This document shows positions 63,283 to 64,000 of a DNA stretch of 64,000 bases, one piece after another. Position 1 is the first letter of the stretch; every line of letters begins with the position of its first letter. This DNA is from Bacteroides sedimenti (lineage in GTDB: Bacteria > Bacteroidota > Bacteroidia > Bacteroidales > Bacteroidaceae), in contig NZ_AP028055.1 in NCBI RefSeq assembly GCF_040365225.1, forward strand, positions 434,001 through 498,000, given 5' to 3'. Made by a program: the position numbers and the translations under genes. The notes below the pieces were generated by a model. That model saw only the letters and a list, made by a program, of their open reading frames with translations, made no database searches and was not told where the DNA came from.

Positions 63283-64000
63283 ATGGCGAATTTCGACTTA
63301 ATTACTATATTAGGACCCACAGCCTCAGGGAAAACCTCGTTTGCTGCCGCTTTGGCGTATGAATTGGATACAGAGATTATCAGTGCCGATTCACGCCAGA
63401 TATACAAGCAGATGGATTTGGGGACCGGGAAAGACCTGGAAGATTATACGGTGAATGGCAAACAGATTCCGTATCATCTTATTGATATTGCCGAACCTGG
63501 ATACAAGTATAATGTGTTTGAATATCAACGTGATTTTCTTATGGCTTATGATTCAATTATACATAAAGGTAAATTGCCCATTCTTTGTGGTGGAACCGGC
63601 ATGTATCTGGAATCTGTATTAAAAGGATATAAACTAATTCCGGTACCTGAAAATAAGGTGTTGCGGGAAAGACTAGCAGACAAATCGCTTCAGGAGCTGA
63701 CTGAAATTCTGGAAAGCTACAAAACTCTTCATAATTCTACAGATGTTGATACTGCTAAACGAGCTATCCGTGCCATTGAAATTGAAGAGTATTATCTGAA
63801 AGAAGATATCAGACAGCGAGAGTTCCCAAAACTGAACAGTCTTATTATAGGTGTGGATATTGACAGGGAGCTCAGAAGGAAAAAAATATCGGATCGCCTT
63901 CGACAACGGCTCGATGCTGGCATGGTAGATGAGGTTAAAAAGATTCTGGAACAGGGTATTTCTCCCGAAGATCTGATCTATTATGGCTTGGAATATAAAT
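63283..64000 (+). CDS. miaA: tRNA dimethylallyltransferase, 3'-truncated by the window edge
   Basis: Transfers a dimethylallyl group to A37 of tRNAs that read UNN codons. The ATG at 63283 opens a frame that is still open at 64000 (239 codons visible of an expected ~300). P-loop GPTASGKTSFAAALA (about residues 10-24), then ISADSRQIYKQMDLGTGK, HLIDIAEPGYKYNVFEY and CGGTGMYLESVLKG are the conserved blocks. Bacteroides species often have two miaA copies; which this is cannot be judged here. Confidence 0.94.
   Translation, partial: MANFDLITILGPTASGKTSFAAALAYELDTEIISADSRQIYKQMDLGTGKDLEDYTVNGKQIPYHLIDIAEPGYKYNVFEYQRDFLMAYDSIIHKGKLPILCGGTGMYLESVLKGYKLIPVPENKVLRERLADKSLQELTEILESYKTLHNSTDVDTAKRAIRAIEIEEYYLKEDIRQREFPKLNSLIIGVDIDRELRRKKISDRLRQRLDAGMVDEVKKILEQGISPEDLIYYGLEYK

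Overview
The window looks like the chromosome of a Bacteroides-type bacterium (phylum Bacteroidota). Three SusC/SusD pairs with glycoside hydrolases, a short-form adenylate kinase, a FeoA-FeoB fusion, small Bacteroides-type families (DUF4286, probable DUF3836 and DUF4468) and promoters of the form TTTG-N19-21-TAnnTTTG all point the same way. Shine-Dalgarno sequences are mostly absent. Several starts were therefore chosen from promoter boxes or signal peptides: 1724, 13188, 35712, 43237, 47693, 47811 and 55146.

Layout. 1-5.3 kb: housekeeping operon adk (cut at its 5' end)-obgE-pgeF-B3/4 protein, a degenerate ~63-bp repeat field, an unknown membrane protein and a SIMPL-domain protein. 5.4-8.0 kb: membrane pyrophosphatase. 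8.1-15.7 kb: a SusC/SusD pair (PUL 1) divergent from a secreted GH2 beta-galactosidase-like enzyme, with two dyad sites between them. 15.9-18.1 kb: two unknown secreted proteins, one with a type IX-like sorting domain. 18.2-19.0 kb: intergenic region with four 23-bp-spaced palindromes and tRNA-Ala. 19.0-21.9 kb: DUF4286-ruvC-pullulanase operon.

22.1-33.7 kb: PUL 2 on the minus strand, in transcription order TPR-membrane-HTH regulator, SusC, SusD, GH30, surface glycan-binding lipoprotein, GH3. This order closely resembles the fungal beta-1,6-glucan locus of B. thetaiotaomicron as I remember it. The likely division of labour is surface cleavage by the GH30 lipoprotein, capture by SusD and the binding lipoprotein, import by SusC, and periplasmic completion by GH3.

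34.4-44.6 kb: secreted PHP phosphodiesterase, a FIVAR/sorting-domain protein, a thiamine-binding-type protein, a GT9 glycosyltransferase, a ModF-like double ABC ATPase, a type-I glutamine synthetase and a DUF3836-like protein. 44.8-49.1 kb: tRNA-Cys, the iron uptake pair feoAB plus Cys-rich partner, and tilS. 49.7-57.2 kb: PUL 3 (SusC, SusD, then after a hairpin an unknown secreted protein translationally coupled to a GH29 alpha-L-fucosidase), followed by a second 23-bp palindrome array. 57.5-64 kb: ABM-domain protein, nitronate monooxygenase-like protein, guaA, mscL, gapA and the 5' part of miaA.

The least explained features are the two matching palindrome arrays (18.6 and 57.4 kb), the repeat field at 3.2-3.7 kb that runs into the 3' ends of two convergent genes, and an orphan hairpin with mutually exclusive folds at 34.2 kb. 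No phage, insertion sequence, CRISPR-Cas or recognisable defence system is present.
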